Part shown: positions 33,584 through 34,516 of the stretch, in pieces
Layout: each line of letters starts with the position of its first letter
How positions within the stretch are numbered: position 1 is the first letter of the stretch
NCBI GenBank assembly: GCA_964437825.1
Contig: CAYTIH010000028.1
Location: 1 to 34,516 of the forward strand
Source of the DNA: JBJFCE01 sp964437825
GTDB taxonomy: Bacteria; Bacillota; Clostridia; Lachnospirales; Lachnospiraceae
Length of the DNA: 34,516 bases
Direction of reading: 5' to 3'
Program-made: the position numbers and the translations under genes
The notes under the pieces: model-generated
Databases searched by the model: none
What the model was told of the DNA's origin: nothing
Seen by the model: only the letters and a program-made list of their open reading frames with translations

Positions 33584-33664
33584 ATTTCCACTTTGAAGGG
33601 GGCAAAGTGGATTTTAGTTTTACACCTTCTTCCACTTTCCAAACTGTTGCATTTAGTCTTACAC
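33584..33664. repeat. Cluster of short direct and inverted repeats
   Basis: TTCCACTTT occurs at 33586-33594 and 33630-33638. TTTAGTTTTACAC (33613-33625) and TTTAGTCTTACAC (33652-33664) are near-identical and 39 bases apart. TCCACTTTG/CAAAGTGGA is a perfect nine-bp inverted repeat around AAGGGGG (33587-33611). Clusters of this kind occur at the ends of some insertion sequences; no transposase is present, so this could be a remnant end. It lies between the lipoprotein and phosphofructokinase genes. Confidence 0.55.
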
Positions 33665-33694
33665 TTATGATACCTGACAGCCATCCGGAAACTC

Positions 33695-34273
33695 TTAAGG
33701 CTTCCGGATATCGGCAAAATAAATGGATTGCGCACTTTCCCGGAACAACTCCATCCATTCATATGCTCCCACCTGGGAAAAAGCAACGTAATAGGTCTGA
33801 TCGGCATCAATAATATATTCCAGCTGATCATAAAAGACATCCTGCAGCGTATAGGTCAGTTCTACCACATAGGCATCATAATCCCCCACCTTGGCTGCCA
33901 GATACTGCACTACCGTAATCTCCGGCCGTTCCCCATATTGTTCCTGATAGGCTGCTGCCAAATGCTCCGTAAATTCCTCCTGACCGTTTTGCATGGCTGC
34001 AAGGAAGTCTGCGTCTTTTTCGGTCGTATACAGATATAAATTAGACTGATCGTCGGGATAATCCTTGCTTAAGTATAATCCGCTTGTAGTTGATTCATCA
34101 TACCCCTCCGGCAATATCAGCCGCAGATTTCCTTTTTCCGCCACTCTCTGATCCATATCACCGTCCGTTTGCGCCCCGGACACTGTGCAGCCTGTCAGCC
34201 CCGCACATAACATTCCGAGTAAACATAAATATAAAAACCCTTTTGATTTTGTTTTGTTTTTTTCTGTCTTCAT
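33695..34273 (-). CDS. Hypothetical lipoprotein
   Basis: A 192-residue protein with a basic, hydrophobic signal (about 1-28) and lipobox LTGC, lipidated at Cys29, so it is anchored to the outer face of the membrane. The mature part is acidic and tyrosine-rich, with alternating strand-like segments (GNLRLILPEGY, SNLYLYTTEKDADFLAAM, YDAYVVELTYTL, QTYYVAFSQVGAY). This pattern recalls small PsbP/DcrB-like lipoproteins, but no family is claimed. GGAGCATAAGA precedes the ATG. It is alone on its strand between the tRNA and the repeat cluster. Function unknown. Confidence 0.78.
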   Translation of the reverse strand: MKTEKNKTKSKGFLYLCLLGMLCAGLTGCTVSGAQTDGDMDQRVAEKGNLRLILPEGYDESTTSGLYLSKDYPDDQSNLYLYTTEKDADFLAAMQNGQEEFTEHLAAAYQEQYGERPEITVVQYLAAKVGDYDAYVVELTYTLQDVFYDQLEYIIDADQTYYVAFSQVGAYEWMELFRESAQSIYFADIRKP

Positions 34274-34398
34274 TCTTATGCTCCATTTCCGGCACTAGGT
34301 TGATAAGTATTCAAAAGTGTTATTTCCTAACGGAAACCATCGTGTGAGAGTCTGATCCGATCCATGATTTTGCAGCCCGATTGAAACATGATTTACTC

Positions 34399-34428
34399 TT
34401 TACAAAGTCTCCGGCTTTGTGGTATTAT
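34399..34428 (+). promoter_or_regulatory. Promoter of tRNA-Leu
   Basis: TTTACA (34399-34404) is followed after 18 bases by TATTAT (34423-34428), with the tRNA beginning 15 bases later. Confidence 0.55.
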
Positions 34429-34442
34429 CTTAACGTTAGCTA

Positions 34443-34516
<74 letters not shown>

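Noticed and set aside
34322..34340. A third LacI-type operator before the lipoprotein gene, because CTAACGGAAACC is shared with the regulator's operator region
   Set aside because: The second half of the palindrome is missing; only TTTCC/GGAAA pairs there, so it is probably chance.

Overview
The window looks like a chromosomal segment of a spore-forming, Gram-positive, anaerobic Clostridia, most likely Lachnospiraceae; I cannot name a genus. Signs of this are an alpha/beta-type small acid-soluble spore protein, strong AGGAGG-type ribosome binding sites, a pyrophosphate-type phosphofructokinase, a split purine pathway end with an archaeal-type IMP cyclohydrolase, and the trigger factor-clpP-clpX-lon-engB order. 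There are no phage genes, intact insertion sequences or CRISPR arrays. Most genes lie on the minus strand; the plus strand carries an ABC exporter-type protein, an AraC regulator, a CYTH protein and a tRNA-Leu cut by the right edge.

Layout. 1-1304: the last two steps of IMP synthesis as separate proteins (formyltransferase cut by the left edge). 1533-4220: a MacB-like ABC ATPase fused to an FtsX-type permease. 4422-5456: a LacX-like aldose epimerase with a 33-residue small protein upstream, followed by a 39-bp tandem repeat. 5682-7362: a nitroreductase and an AraC regulator transcribed divergently from back-to-back promoters, with 28-bp repeats in the araC leader. 7415-10920: a 2-hydroxyacid dehydrogenase, a broken truA, a diacylglycerol-glucosyltransferase-like enzyme and PlsY. 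10966-18796: protein quality control and assembly (AI-2E/YtvI-type membrane protein, EngB, Lon, ClpX, ClpP, trigger factor). 19039-21438: a two-gene ABC importer whose permease and ATPase are fused. 21752-24540: spore protein, DegV, a putative metal transporter and a DJ-1 protein. 24722-25592: CYTH protein and a relic of a GH32 sucrose hydrolase. 25613-33443: sugar and glycogen metabolism (UDP-glucuronate decarboxylase, 4-alpha-glucanotransferase, glycogen phosphorylase, LacI regulator, PPi-phosphofructokinase). 33695-34516: a lipoprotein of unknown function and tRNA-Leu(UAG).

How it fits together. Glycogen phosphorylase and 4-alpha-glucanotransferase form a glucan breakdown pair. The neighbouring LacI-type regulator probably controls glgP and itself: near-identical palindromes lie inside the glgP promoter and just after the lacI-type -10 box. 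PPi-phosphofructokinase carries the released hexose phosphates into glycolysis. Tig, ClpP, ClpX and Lon form a folding and proteolysis block, with a structured RNA leader before clpP.

The least ordinary points are signs of local gene decay (truA lacking its 5' end and carrying an in-frame TAA; GH32 reduced to joined N- and C-terminal pieces), several unexplained repeat elements (28 bp before araC, 39 bp near 5541-5629, a 19-bp duplicated element in the glgP leader, a repeat cluster at 33584-33664), a palindromic -35 hexamer apparently shared by two divergent promoters, and the permease-ATPase fusion. I saw no clearly new multi-gene defence or signalling system.
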